Of a stretch of DNA of 59,718 nucleotides, positions 50,626 through 59,718 are shown in pieces. The stretch's first letter is position 1. Every line of letters starts with the position of its first letter. This stretch comes from a methane-oxidizing endosymbiont of Gigantopelta aegis. GTDB lineage: Bacteria > Pseudomonadota > Gammaproteobacteria > Methylococcales > Methylomonadaceae. Where the stretch lies: assembly GCF_016097405.1 (NCBI RefSeq), contig NZ_JAEHGD010000002.1, positions 8,056 through 67,773 on the forward strand, written 5' to 3'. The position numbers and the translations under genes are program-made. The notes beneath the pieces are model-generated. The model was given only the letters and a program-made list of their open reading frames with translations, was not told the DNA's origin and made no database searches.

Positions 50626-51833
50626 TTAGCTTAAATCGGTTATTTTTCCATTGTCATCAAATGATACCCTAACATAAGATGCTTGCCGGTATTTTCTGAG
50701 TAAATCACTATTAATGCCAAAAAACTCTGCCTGGTCTTCCAGCGTAACAGATTGAGGTTTTGCGCGCCGATCATTGCCTTTAAAACGGATAAAATTATAT
50801 GCCGCCCAGATTGCAAGACTTCCACCCATAATGGCAACAGAGATGATAAATTTGACAAAGTCATGGATCACCTGCTTATAGCCTTGTAGGGTGAACATTT
50901 CAAAATAAACCAGATGATAGCCTAGGGGCTGTTGCCATTTCACATAGGTAACCATAAAAAGGCGCAAGCCAGAGCGATAGAGCCTTCAAAATTTCGTTTG
51001 AGTTTGTCATATCGCGTGGCGATCGCTCTGAAATGCTTAAGTCTTGCAAACACATTTTCAACGAGATGGCGATATTTGTAGAGACACCAATCCATTTCAT
51101 CATTTCCCCGAGTTGAATTCTTTTTCTTGGGATAACAGGAACAGCCCCTTTGTCTTTAATTTGAAGACGTAATGCTTCACTGTCATAGCCTCTGTCAGCA
51201 ACTATATAGTCACCTTTTGGGAGCTCTGCAACTAATTTCGGTGCTTCTTTACAGTCATGAACTTCGCCGCCTGTCACTGAGAAATGAATAGGAAGACCAC
51301 AGGCATCAACGGCCATATGAATTTTACTGGTGTTCCCGGCGACAGATTTCCCTATCGCTGTTTCTTGTTCACAGGCCGCACCACTACTATGCTGATGTGC
51401 TTTCACAATACTCCCATCAATAAATTCCCATTCCAGGTCTGGATCAACAACCAAGGCGTTAAAAATACCCATCAGTTTTTCTTTACGAGACCAGTCATTG
51501 AATCGTTTATATACCGCATTCCAATTACCAAAAGCCGTGGGTAAATCTCTCCAGGGACAACCTACTCGCAAGCGATAAAAAATACCTTCGACTGTTTTTC
51601 GAAGACAAGGTTTGGCTTGTTTTTGAGTCAAAATAAACAATCTATGTGGCGGAGTTATTGAATTTCAAGGGGGATTTTCAAAACGGCAACAGCCCCTAGA
51701 TACCAGGCCAGTAAAGTGGCAACCGGAACCCAGAGAAAAACCAAAGAACCCAGAAGATGAAGGTGAGAATAAAAGAAGAATAGCGTTGCCATAAGGACTG
51801 CATGGAGGGTGAATTGAGGATTAAATCTTTCAT
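50626..51833 (-). pseudogene. pgaD: pgaD (PNAG synthase subunit), split by an IS and frameshifted
   Basis: The start ATG at 51833 overlaps the pgaC stop (TGATG). The first exon-like piece reads MKDLILNSPSMQSLWQRYSS and FILTFIFWVLWFF. The A5 run at 51736-51740 then needs one more base to reach LWVPVATLLAWYL. The IS at 50925-51696 follows. Excised with one TA, the frame continues as GYHLVYFEMFTLQGYKQ to the end TDLS, giving 144 aa, normal for PgaD. Two membrane helices and a short cytoplasmic tail are expected; PgaD activates PgaC by binding c-di-GMP. Confidence 0.88.
50925..51696 (-). mobile_element. IS5/IS427-like element copy 4 (772 bp, 77-bp deletion at transposase start)
   Basis: Both ends are intact and TA-flanked (50923-50924, 51697-51698). 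The element retains the 5' leader with TTGAAATTCAA but lacks 77 bp carrying the transposase start and about 30 codons, resuming at KPCLRKTVEGIF. The catalytic region is complete with T5 (51121-51125) at the frameshift site. An upstream in-frame start (MFILTQKQAKPCLRK) is possible but weak. It lies in pgaD, same orientation as the gene. Confidence 0.92.
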
Positions 51834-53183
51834 CGGATTCCCCGGTCAGGGCTGACCCATGTTGCGCGTTGGCCTTTTTGTCTGAAGATGGCTTTTTGCA
51901 TGCCAAAGACGGTGGTAAATACACTGATAATCCAGTACACCATTGGATACCAGATTACCCAAAAGTAGTTTTTGCCTATCCCCTTTTCATAACGACCATC
52001 AATAAACAGGCTGATGGCAAATTGTAACAAACAGGTTATTCCCAGTAATACGCCGCCCCAGCTCGGTAGTAGTGTGGGGACTTTTAGCGGGTCAGGTAAT
52101 TCAATAAAATAACCCAATGCCCAAAATGTAAATGTGATTAGCATGGTATAAGCCCAAAAAATACTGATCAGGTATTCTAGGTATATCATCCACATACGCC
52201 GAGATACCCAAAGCCCGAGTTTCTTAAAATATTTAAGCATAACTTCCATACCGCCTTGGGCCCAGCGTAGACGTTGTTTCCATAAACCAGTCAATGTTTC
52301 GGGCATTAAAATCCAGCATAAGGCGTTGGGTTCGTAGCGAATATCCCAATGATCCAACTGTAATTTCCAACTGATATCAATATCTTCTGTGACCATATCA
52401 GGACTCCAGTAGCCGACTCGGTGTAGTGCCGATTTACGAAAACCAGCCACGACACCTGAAACAGTGAATATACGACCATATATTCGTTGTGCTCGTTTAA
52501 TCAGGCCGATAATGGCTGAAAATTCCCCTACCTGTATTTTGCCCAATAATGTGGTACGGGTTCTGATTCGGGGTTACCTGTAACAGCACCGACTCTGGGG
52601 CCTGAGATAAAGTGTTTCATCATCCATGCAACCGCTTCGGGTGCAAGTAAGGCATCGCCATCGATACAAACAAGAAATTCATGGGGGATAATAAAGCGGC
52701 TGTATTTAAAGCGGTTGCCTTGCCTTGGTTGCTGGTTAGGTTAATGACTCTGATTTTGTCATGCCTGGCGGCAAGGTCGCTCAAGATTTCCAACGTGTTA
52801 TCAGTACTGCCGTCATTGACTGCGATGATGTCAAATGCAGGATAATTTTGCTGTAGTAAAAATTCGAGGGTTTCGCGGATATCCTCTCCCTCATTATGAC
52901 AAGGTACGACAATAGATACAGGTGGATAGTGTTCTAGTTCAGGTATGTCGCCTGGCTTGAAAGGTTGTTTTCTTTCCCAGTGAAAGTAATAAATGAGTGC
53001 GCCAATAATCCATCCATAAATAGGCCATAAATAATGGATAAAAAGGCAAAGTCAATAAGAAGTTAAAAAATTCAGCCAAAGCCATTCTGTAATATTACTT
53101 ATCCAAAAGGCGAGTTTTTCGATTAAAACCGGAAAGTACTCTTGAATGCTAGATAGCCATGATTGTATTTTTTCAACATCCAT
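51830..53183 (-). pseudogene. pgaC: pgaC (poly-N-acetylglucosamine synthase), multiply frameshifted
   Basis: GT2 glycosyltransferase that polymerises UDP-GlcNAc at the inner membrane. Recognisable in order are [91 protein letters not shown], the TED motif TEDIDISWKLQL, and QRLRWAQGG (QxxRW). Four indels break it: one T short at 53065-53070, one base extra near 53012, one C short at 52683-52687 and one C short at 52570-52573. Correcting them gives 451 aa. The intact C-terminal frame starts near 52546. Expression is further impeded by the IS just upstream. Confidence 0.88.
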
Positions 53184-53192
53184 GATTGATTA

Positions 53193-53733
53193 GGGGCTGT
53201 TGCCGTTTTGAAAATCCCCCTTGAAATGGGAATTTATTGATGGGAGTATTGTGAAAGCACATCAGCATAGTAGTGGTGCGGCCTGTGAACAAGAAACAGC
53301 GATAGGGAAATCTGTCGCCGGGAACACCAGTAAAATTCATATGGCCGTTGATGCCTGTGGTCTTCCTATTCATTTCTCAGTGACAGGCGGCGAAGTTCAT
53401 GACTGTAAAGAAGCACCGAAATTAGTTGCAGAGCTCCCAAAAGGTGACTATATAGTTGCTGACAGAGGCTATGACAGTGAAGCATTACGTCTTCAAATTA
53501 AAGACAAAGGGGCTGTTCCTGTTATCCCAAGAAAAAAGAATTCAACTCGGGGAAATGATGAAATGGATTGGTGTCTCTACAAATATCGCCATCTCGTTGA
53601 AAATGTGTTTGCAAGACTTAAGCATTTCAGAGCGATCGCCACGCGATATGACAAACTCAAACGAAATTTTGAAGGCTCTATCGCTCTGGCTTGCGCCTTT
53701 TTATGGTTACCTATGTGAAATGGCAACAGCCCC
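53193..53733 (+). mobile_element. IS5/IS427-like element copy 5 (541 bp) between pgaB and pgaC
   Basis: Both ends are intact with TA (53191-53192, 53734-53735). The transposase reads plus and lacks its first third: the 5' subterminal CCCCCTTGAAA joins directly to codons for WEFIDGSIVKAHQ. It has A6 at 53532-53537, so the frame runs without a shift through the catalytic Glu region (ENVFARLKHF) to LWLPM and stop. It sits 9 bases upstream of the pgaC start and 7 bases after the pgaB stop, against the operon direction, so it separates pgaC from its normal transcript. Confidence 0.92.
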
Positions 53734-53833
53734 TAATATTTCAAATACCATATGGAAAAGTTTCCAGTGACATCATTTCTTTTAGCAAAGACAAGGCTGG
53801 CTTATTACGATGAAAATCATCTGGGTAATAGCC

Positions 53834-55030
53834 CAGGGCAATCGGGTTTAAAAAAGGGTTGAAATTATAATTTAGATAAGGTATTGGTTTTATCATTTTG
53901 ATTATAAATGACAGTTACCCCAACGGCCTCAATTATCCACCATTTTTCAACGATTGCTGATCCAAGAGTAGATCGGCGAAAGAAGCATCAACTCACTGAT
54001 ATATTTTTCATCACCTTGTGTGCGACTATTTGTGGAGCCGATAACTGGGTGGCCATTGAAAAATTTGGAAAGGCTAAAGAAAGCTGGTTCACTGAACAGC
54101 TTGGTTTAGAAAATGGAATCCCTTCACATGATACGTTGGGTGCTGTTTTTGCCGCCATAGATACGGAACAATTTAGTCAATGCTTCTCAAACTGGGTGGC
54201 CGATCTAGCGGACTTGGTTGAAGATATTGCAATGGATGGCAAATGCTTAAGGCGCAGTATTGATAAAGCCTCAAATAAGTCAGCCATCTATATGGTGAGC
54301 GCCTGGTCGCGGAAAAACAGTTTGGTTTTAGGTCAGGCGAAAGTGGATGATAAATCCAATGAAATTACGGCCATACCCAAACTTCTGTCGCGTTTGGATA
54401 TTGCAGGCGCTTTGATTACAATTGATGCAATGGGGTGCCAAAAGAAAATAGCCAAACAGATTATCGACCAAGGCGGTGACTATGTTTTGAGTTTAAAAGG
54501 AAATCATGGCACCTTACATGAGGATGTAAAGGCCTATTTTACATCCGCTTTATCGCCAGAAATTGCCACAAAAACCGTCAATGGTGAGCATGGGCGAATT
54601 GAAACGCGTTCTGTTCGTGTCACGGATGAGATTGAATGGTTAAAAAGGAGCATTCCTGGTCAGGATTAAAAAGTATTATTGCCGTCACAGCCACAAGAGA
54701 AGTGGATGAAAAAATAACCGAGGAAACACGCTATTTTATAAGCAGTTTAAGCGCAAACGATCCAAACAAGTTAGAGCATGCTGTTCGCGCTCATTGGGCG
54801 ATTGAAAATAACTTGCATTGGGTTCTTGATCTTGCTTTTGATGAGGATAGCAACCGAACCCGCAAAGGATATAGTGCTTCAAACTTAGCTGTCATTCGAC
54901 ACATGGCCTTAAATTTAATAAAAGCCGAGGAAACGGCCAAAGTCGGTGTAAAAACCAAGCGAATGATGGCAGGGTGGGATAATGATTATTTACTCAAGAT
55001 TCTTGGTGTAATTTAAACCCGATTGCCCTG
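53834..55030 (+). mobile_element. ISAs1-family element (1197 bp) in pgaB
   Basis: Terminal inverted repeats CAGGGCAATCGGGTTTAAA (left) and its exact complement at the right end are present. The target duplication GGTAATAGCC is perfect at 53824-53833 and 55031-55040. This size and duplication length fit ISAs1. It reads opposite to pgaB. Confidence 0.95.
53908..55016 (+). pseudogene. ISAs1-family transposase with one frameshift
   Basis: It begins MTVTPTASIIHHFSTIADPRVDRRKKHQLTD in family style, then GIPSHDTLGAVFAAID, the catalytic Asp in DIAMDGKCLRRS, and LITIDAMGCQKKIAKQIIDQGGDYVLSLKGNHG. The frame breaks at A5 (54642-54646); one more A restores EHSWSGLKSIIAV and HAVRAHWAIENNLHWVLDLAFDEDSNR with the catalytic Glu region. 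Corrected length is 369 aa. As sequenced it is probably inactive. Confidence 0.9.
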
Positions 55031-56825
55031 GGTAATAGCCGTAATTCAAGGCATTTTTTTGCTGTAACAATGTCATTTGTTGCTTAAGTTCGATGCCGGA
55101 TATTTTTTTTGATACGCGCCAATCTACCGATTGCAGTTCAAAAACTGTTCTTTTTAGTGCTTCAGGGTGTTTTTTTTCAATTTTATCAATCAATTCCGTC
55201 AGCCATTTTTTTGGATTTTTTGCATTTTCCATATAAGGCATGGCCATTACCGCAACATAGTCATAATGCGCCATAAAATCTTCAAAAGATTGTGCAAACC
55301 ATTCCTTGCTTTCAGGCTGCATAATAACATTAGCGTATAGATTACGTGCTGTTTTGATTTCCGGCCGGTAATAGCGGACGGCTTGGGTCAGATAATCAGT
55401 AAAAGCGGTCAGCGCATTAATGTTGAATTGTGTTTTGTCTTCAGGGTTTATTTTTTCCATTTGTTTTAACGCGGCAGGGCTAGCATCCTCAAAATCAGTC
55501 AATAAGGCGTCATCATGGAATAATAAACCGGCAAAGTGGCTATAGCGAGCTAAATCTCGGTAAATATCAGCAACAAATTCACGGGCTTGTCGATGAAAGG
55601 GAGAAAGCCTGTGGTAATTGTTATGACTGGGAACCGCCTTACCATCTTTCCATTCATGTACCCACCAATCCTGCGGCAGATTTGCCCGAAAAGCCAGTAC
55701 CGGCAGCCAGGCATAGACAGAAACACCCGCTCGGGTTCTCAACTGCCAGGCCACGCGGTTGAACAGATCGGCCCGAACCGGCAGGTGCTGGTTCGGAAAA
55801 TAGAGCGAATCAGCATTACCATCACCATCAGGGTCGGAAAAAGCCTGCAAGTAGACAGTGTTGATACGCATAGCCTTTATTCTGTCCAGCAGTCTGCTCA
55901 GGTTAGCATTGATCTGTTTGGGGTTTTCATCGTAGATGTAATCCATATCAACATGGGCGACACGGATCGGCTCTTGTTCATTTAAGTGTCTGATGTCATA
56001 GACGAAATCGGCCAAGGGCGGGTTGTCCATAATCAAATGCCGCTGTATATGCAGGTTTTGGGACAATGGATTTATTCCAGTACCCAAGCCAATGGAAATA
56101 GTCATTCCTGCTTTTTTGGCTAAATTGATTACTTCAATACTATAATCACCATAGGGCCAGACAATTATTCGAGGTCGCTTTCCTGTTCTTTTCAATAAAA
56201 TATCCGAGCTTTTTTTTAAATCCAGTCGGATTCTGTGTCGATACTCTTCATCGGTTTCATAGCGTTGCAAATTCGGGAAATACTGTCGTGTTGCGGCCGC
56301 AGGTTGGGTATTGCCTTGTACATTGGCCAAGATGCCATGATGTAGATCATGGCTGTGTGACGCAATTTCAATCAGCCCTGAGGTCATCATTTCCCTGACT
56401 TGTTGCCAGGTCAAAAAATCGTTGCGGGACTTCAATTCATTTCCGTAATGGACGGGCTGGTCAGTGGGTGTTTCCATCCAGCTTGTGACTAAGGAAAAAA
56501 TGGCCGGATAGTTAAATTGTTTCAGAATGGGGTAAATACGATGATAAAAATTGCGGTAACCGTCATCGAAAGTCAGTAATACCGCTTTTTCCGGTAATGG
56601 TTTCAGGCCTTTTTGCGCATCCAGAATCTGTTGCAGACTCACCGGGTGATAGTGATGTTCACGTAACCAGGCGAACTGGTTTATCAACCGGTTTGTATCG
56701 ACGGTCATCGGGTCGTCATCCCATTCATCCTTGACATCGTGATAACAAAGGCTGATAAAGGTTTGGTTCATACCGAACAGCGCCGGACTGAATAGGCAGA
56801 GTATTAGTAAGTAAAACTTGATCAT

Positions 56826-59718
56826 TTAAAACCTCATTGACAGGTTTAAATAAAAAGCCCAGTCTTCCGTTCTGTCGCCATCATAGACAGCATAACGACG
56901 AATCGCACCATAAATTAGCTCATAACGATCCAGTGTTTTCCAGCGATGCTCATATTGGATGCTACCAACCGGATCAAGGTGATATTTCACCTGACTGTTG
57001 GTAACTGGGTTAAGAATTTGTTTCTGAAAATAAAAGCCGGATGTTAATGCAATGCGTTGGTGAAAAGTTAAATCATAATGACGGTAGGTCAAGAGGTCAT
57101 GATCCATCGTTAGACCAAGCGAGGCATCGTTTTCTGGATGATAATAATTTCCAGTTTGTCGGGTGTTCAAAGATGTTCCGGCATTCAATCGGGTTGAAAA
57201 TTTATACCAAGGGCCACTATACCAGCGTTGGTATAGTTGGGCATTTGCTTGGTAGCGAATATTGTTATCACTATAAGCAAAGAATGATTGATTGAAGTTA
57301 AAACTACTAGACTCATGAGCTTTGTATTCGAAGCCAGTGGTCACAGACCAAGCGGTTACGTTGGAGGATTGGTTGCCCGAAACTCGCCCACTGGTCAAAG
57401 CCCTCAGTCCAATTTCATGGCTGCGAGTATCAAATTGCAGATTGGCAGACCAATAGTCATCAAATTGATAATTTAAGCTTGCTGCAAAACCGACAGTGTT
57501 TTGTTTGAAGTTATTATAATGAATTTCCCCTGTTGCAATCAGGTCCGGGATGGCGTATTCCAGCCCCAGTCCATAGCGACGAAAATAACCCCGGACAAGG
57601 TTACCAAAGCCATCGTTGAATACACTGGTTTGCCAGTTTTGGTGCAAAAATAAGCGATAGTGGTAGGCCAGCGGCTGGGAGAATAATAAGCTATCGATTC
57701 CAACCGATTCGCTGCCGTTAACCGGGGCAGGTTCAGACGATTGAGTTTTGGATAACTCTCCCTGAGTCCGAATACGCAACTCTCGCTGGTTATGGATATT
57801 CCACAAACGCATTTGTCGCTGTACTCCCTTGTTTTCATAATAGCGTTGATACAGTGATTCTGTATTTTGTTGCTCGGCAGCATAATGCCTTAGTTCATGT
57901 AATATCGGACTGAGTGATAGACGGTTGGATAGGTGTTTCGGGTCGATATTCAGGGCCGAAATCAATTGAGCATGAGCCTGTCTTGGCCAGCCGCGATAAT
58001 AATAAATATTCGCCCGGGCATTGCGGATATCGACATTATGCGGCGCATTTTTATACAAAAAATCAATTTTTTTCTGTGCTTCATCCAGTCTATCGGTAAA
58101 CGCTTCCATGACGGCAACTGCCAGCTCCGTTTCGGTCTTGCGCGGGTTCCCTCGAGAATAGAATTTATTTTGGCTGCCTGGTTTTTTAAACCGTAATTTA
58201 TTCGGTTGTTGTTTGGCCATTTGTTTGGTCAGATCAAGTGCAAGGCCTGGTTGTTCAGCTTCCAGATAAGCATAAATCAGGGATTGTTGCGCGTTATAGC
58301 TGTTTGGAATTTCTTTTAATACCTCAAGATAAAGGTCGCGAGCCTTGGTAGGTTGCTCTGTATACAAAAAGGCATCGGCTACAGCTATTTTGGCATAGGC
58401 GGGTAATGTGACATTGTCTTCTTTTAAAGATTGGTACACCTTAACAACGCGATGCATTTGCTTGGCATCGCGTAAGGCAACCAATAAATCAAATAAAGCG
58501 CGCTGATGCCAGATTATTTTATCTGGAAGATTCATGTTTTCCAGCATTTTCAAATTAAGTTTTATCCGGGTGATGGCCTGGTGTGTTTCAGCATAGCGGT
58601 AATTGTCTGGTTCTGTTGGAATTTGTCCCCAGCGAATCATATTAGCAGCTAAATCCCAATGTAATTTGACCCATTCGGTATCAGAAAAATATTGTCTATA
58701 TAACAGGGCGGATTGCCAGGCTTGATTAAAAGAACCTGCTTTGGAAAGGTTAAAAACCAGTCCTCGAATAGCCTCTTTGTCATTTAATGTTAAGGACAAA
58801 ATTTTTGTATAGGTATCTGCGGCTTTGAGATGATCTTCTTTACGTTCGTAAAGATAAGAGAGTATTTTTAGCGTTTCAATATGCTGCGAAGAACGTTGCA
58901 GTATGGCTTTAATAATTTTTTCTGCAGACTGGGTTTTGTTTTGATCAATCAATACGGCAGCTAGGCTGATTTGATAGCTGTCTTTTTGAGGGTGGCGCTG
59001 AGTGAGGATATGTAGACAATTTTCCGCTAGTTCAAATTGTTGTTCATGACGGGCGGATAAAGCGATAGCCTGCAAGACGAAATTAGGCAGGGATGATAGT
59101 TGTAGTTTCTGGCTTTTTTGCAAGACTTGCTGGTATTGGCCATGCCAGAACAATACTTGTAAATAATCATAAAAAAAATGTTTATGCTGGGGATATTGCT
59201 GTACTTCCTGCTCAAGAATTTTAAGAGCTTGTTGCATCTGGCCCTGTCGGGCCAGAGTAATGGCTTGTTGGTGTTTTTGGTTTTGTTCGGCTTGTCTGGC
59301 ATTTTTTATGGTCGATGATATTTCCCGGTTGGCCGGGTATTTTATTTTTAGTTTATTCAATAGAGCAAAGGCTTGCGGTATTTTCTTTTGACCCAATAGT
59401 GTTTGTGCTTGTTTCAGTCTGTATTGCCAAATATTGGGGTGGCGCTTGCCTAATAATCGCCAGGCTTTCTCGGCCAGGGCAAAATTTTGCCGTTGTTGTG
59501 CGGCTAAGGCAACAGCATCAATCACATAATCAGGTGCATTATTCAGCTTGATTTTGCGGCTTGCGGCTAACGCTTTTTGTGGCTGGCTTGCCCATACTGC
59601 GACTTGAATATAGTCATAGCGGTAGCGCAAGACATCGGGGAATTGACGCATCAACTGTTGCAAGACAGGTAAGGCCTGACCGGGCTTGTTTGAATGTGCT
59701 GTAGCAATAGCCTGTTTG
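56826..59718 (-). CDS. pgaA: PgaA, PNAG export porin (5' end outside the window)
   Basis: The visible 963 residues read to the window edge without a start; KQAIATAHSNKPGQALPVLQQLM continues before the internal TTG at 59663. The N-terminal two thirds are TPR repeats (ALAASRKIKL, AINAL-type helices, AYLEAEQPGLALDLTKQMAKQQPNKLR, YYYRGWPRQAHAQLISALNIDPKHL) that bind deacetylated PNAG. The last 300 residues form a beta-barrel ending AFYLNLSMRF with a terminal Phe. At over 960 aa it is longer than E. coli PgaA (807 aa), mostly in the TPR part. The stop is directly before the pgaB ATG. Confidence 0.93.
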   Translation of the reverse strand, partial: KQAIATAHSNKPGQALPVLQQLMRQFPDVLRYRYDYIQVAVWASQPQKALAASRKIKLNNAPDYVIDAVALAAQQRQNFALAEKAWRLLGKRHPNIWQYRLKQAQTLLGQKKIPQAFALLNKLKIKYPANREISSTIKNARQAEQNQKHQQAITLARQGQMQQALKILEQEVQQYPQHKHFFYDYLQVLFWHGQYQQVLQKSQKLQLSSLPNFVLQAIALSARHEQQFELAENCLHILTQRHPQKDSYQISLAAVLIDQNKTQSAEKIIKAILQRSSQHIETLKILSYLYERKEDHLKAADTYTKILSLTLNDKEAIRGLVFNLSKAGSFNQAWQSALLYRQYFSDTEWVKLHWDLAANMIRWGQIPTEPDNYRYAETHQAITRIKLNLKMLENMNLPDKIIWHQRALFDLLVALRDAKQMHRVVKVYQSLKEDNVTLPAYAKIAVADAFLYTEQPTKARDLYLEVLKEIPNSYNAQQSLIYAYLEAEQPGLALDLTKQMAKQQPNKLRFKKPGSQNKFYSRGNPRKTETELAVAVMEAFTDRLDEAQKKIDFLYKNAPHNVDIRNARANIYYYRGWPRQAHAQLISALNIDPKHLSNRLSLSPILHELRHYAAEQQNTESLYQRYYENKGVQRQMRLWNIHNQRELRIRTQGELSKTQSSEPAPVNGSESVGIDSLLFSQPLAYHYRLFLHQNWQTSVFNDGFGNLVRGYFRRYGLGLEYAIPDLIATGEIHYNNFKQNTVGFAASLNYQFDDYWSANLQFDTRSHEIGLRALTSGRVSGNQSSNVTAWSVTTGFEYKAHESSSFNFNQSFFAYSDNNIRYQANAQLYQRWYSGPWYKFSTRLNAGTSLNTRQTGNYYHPENDASLGLTMDHDLLTYRHYDLTFHQRIALTSGFYFQKQILNPVTNSQVKYHLDPVGSIQYEHRWKTLDRYELIYGAIRRYAVYDGDRTEDWAFYLNLSMRF

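Larger units (their letters stand above)
53741..56825 (-). pseudogene. pgaB: pgaB (PNAG N-deacetylase / hydrolase), interrupted near its end by an ISAs1-type element
   Basis: Deacetylates PNAG for export. After a signal peptide (MIKFYLLILCLFSPALFG), the NodB domain shows LTFDDGYRNFYHRIYPIL and SHSHDLHHG. The C-terminal glycoside-hydrolase-like domain follows, with VDMDYIYDENPKQI and DDALLTDFEDASPAALKQ. There is no lipobox, unlike E. coli PgaB. The element at 53834-55030 replaces the last 30 residues with a short foreign tail; removing it with one 10-base repeat restores GYYPDDFHRNKPALSLLK and a 625-aa protein. Most of the protein could still be made, so activity is not excluded. Confidence 0.9.

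Noticed and set aside
53030-53060. The in-frame TGA in pgaC as a recoded (selenocysteine or read-through) codon
   Set aside because: Flanking frames show two compensating single-base shifts that restore the expected membrane segment; no recoding hairpin is apparent.

Overview
The window looks like part of a gammaproteobacterial chromosome. The evidence is a polar-flagellar flg operon behind a sigma54-type promoter, class 2 pyrD, the ndk-rlmN-pilF-hisS-yfgM-bamB-der block, class I adenylate cyclase and pgaABCD. Two glycogen enzymes, a PQQ-type dehydrogenase and a plant/fungal-type H+-ATPase would fit a methanotroph of the Methylococcales, but that assignment is inference and no methane-oxidation gene is present.

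Layout. 1-11.3 kb: flgBCDEFGHIJK are intact and flgL is destroyed by two insertion sequences plus a frameshift. 11.4-16.2 kb: a 5'-truncated chemoreceptor gene, an IS3-type element, and a 3'-truncated adenylate cyclase gene (cyaA) that is also split by an IS. 16.3-31.6 kb: ordinary genes (htpX, PQQ dehydrogenase, nudix, glgX, pyrD, thiO, an outer-membrane barrel protein, a lipoprotein, an Rpn-type nuclease, hemL, rmuC, tgt). 31.7-42.7 kb: yajC-secD-secF, then ndk, rlmN, pilF, hisS, yfgM, bamB, der, tpx. 43-50.6 kb, minus strand: beta-CASP RNase-like protein, H+-ATPase, alpha-glucan phosphorylase, LOG protein. 50.6-59.7 kb: a pgaABCD exopolysaccharide operon in ruins, with an ISAs1-type element in pgaB, one small IS before pgaC, another in pgaD, and several single-base indels in pgaC and pgaD.

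The most striking feature is one IS5/IS427-like element present five times (849, 772, 658, 541 and 452 bp). All five keep both ends, all are flanked by a TA duplication at a YTAR target, and four carry different internal deletions. Three of the four deletions begin at the same point, about 34 bp from the 5' end, in the middle of the small palindrome TTGAAATTCAA. Removing each element with one TA restores the host reading frame exactly. This looks like non-autonomous, MITE-like derivatives being generated from one parent.

Functionally, the damage is confined to motility (flgL, chemoreceptor), cAMP signalling (cyaA) and biofilm polysaccharide (pga). Housekeeping genes are untouched. All single-base indels I found (about a dozen) lie inside or within roughly 1.5 kb of mobile elements. 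They may be genuine pseudogene decay, or residual errors where repeat-induced assembly gaps were filled; raw reads would decide.
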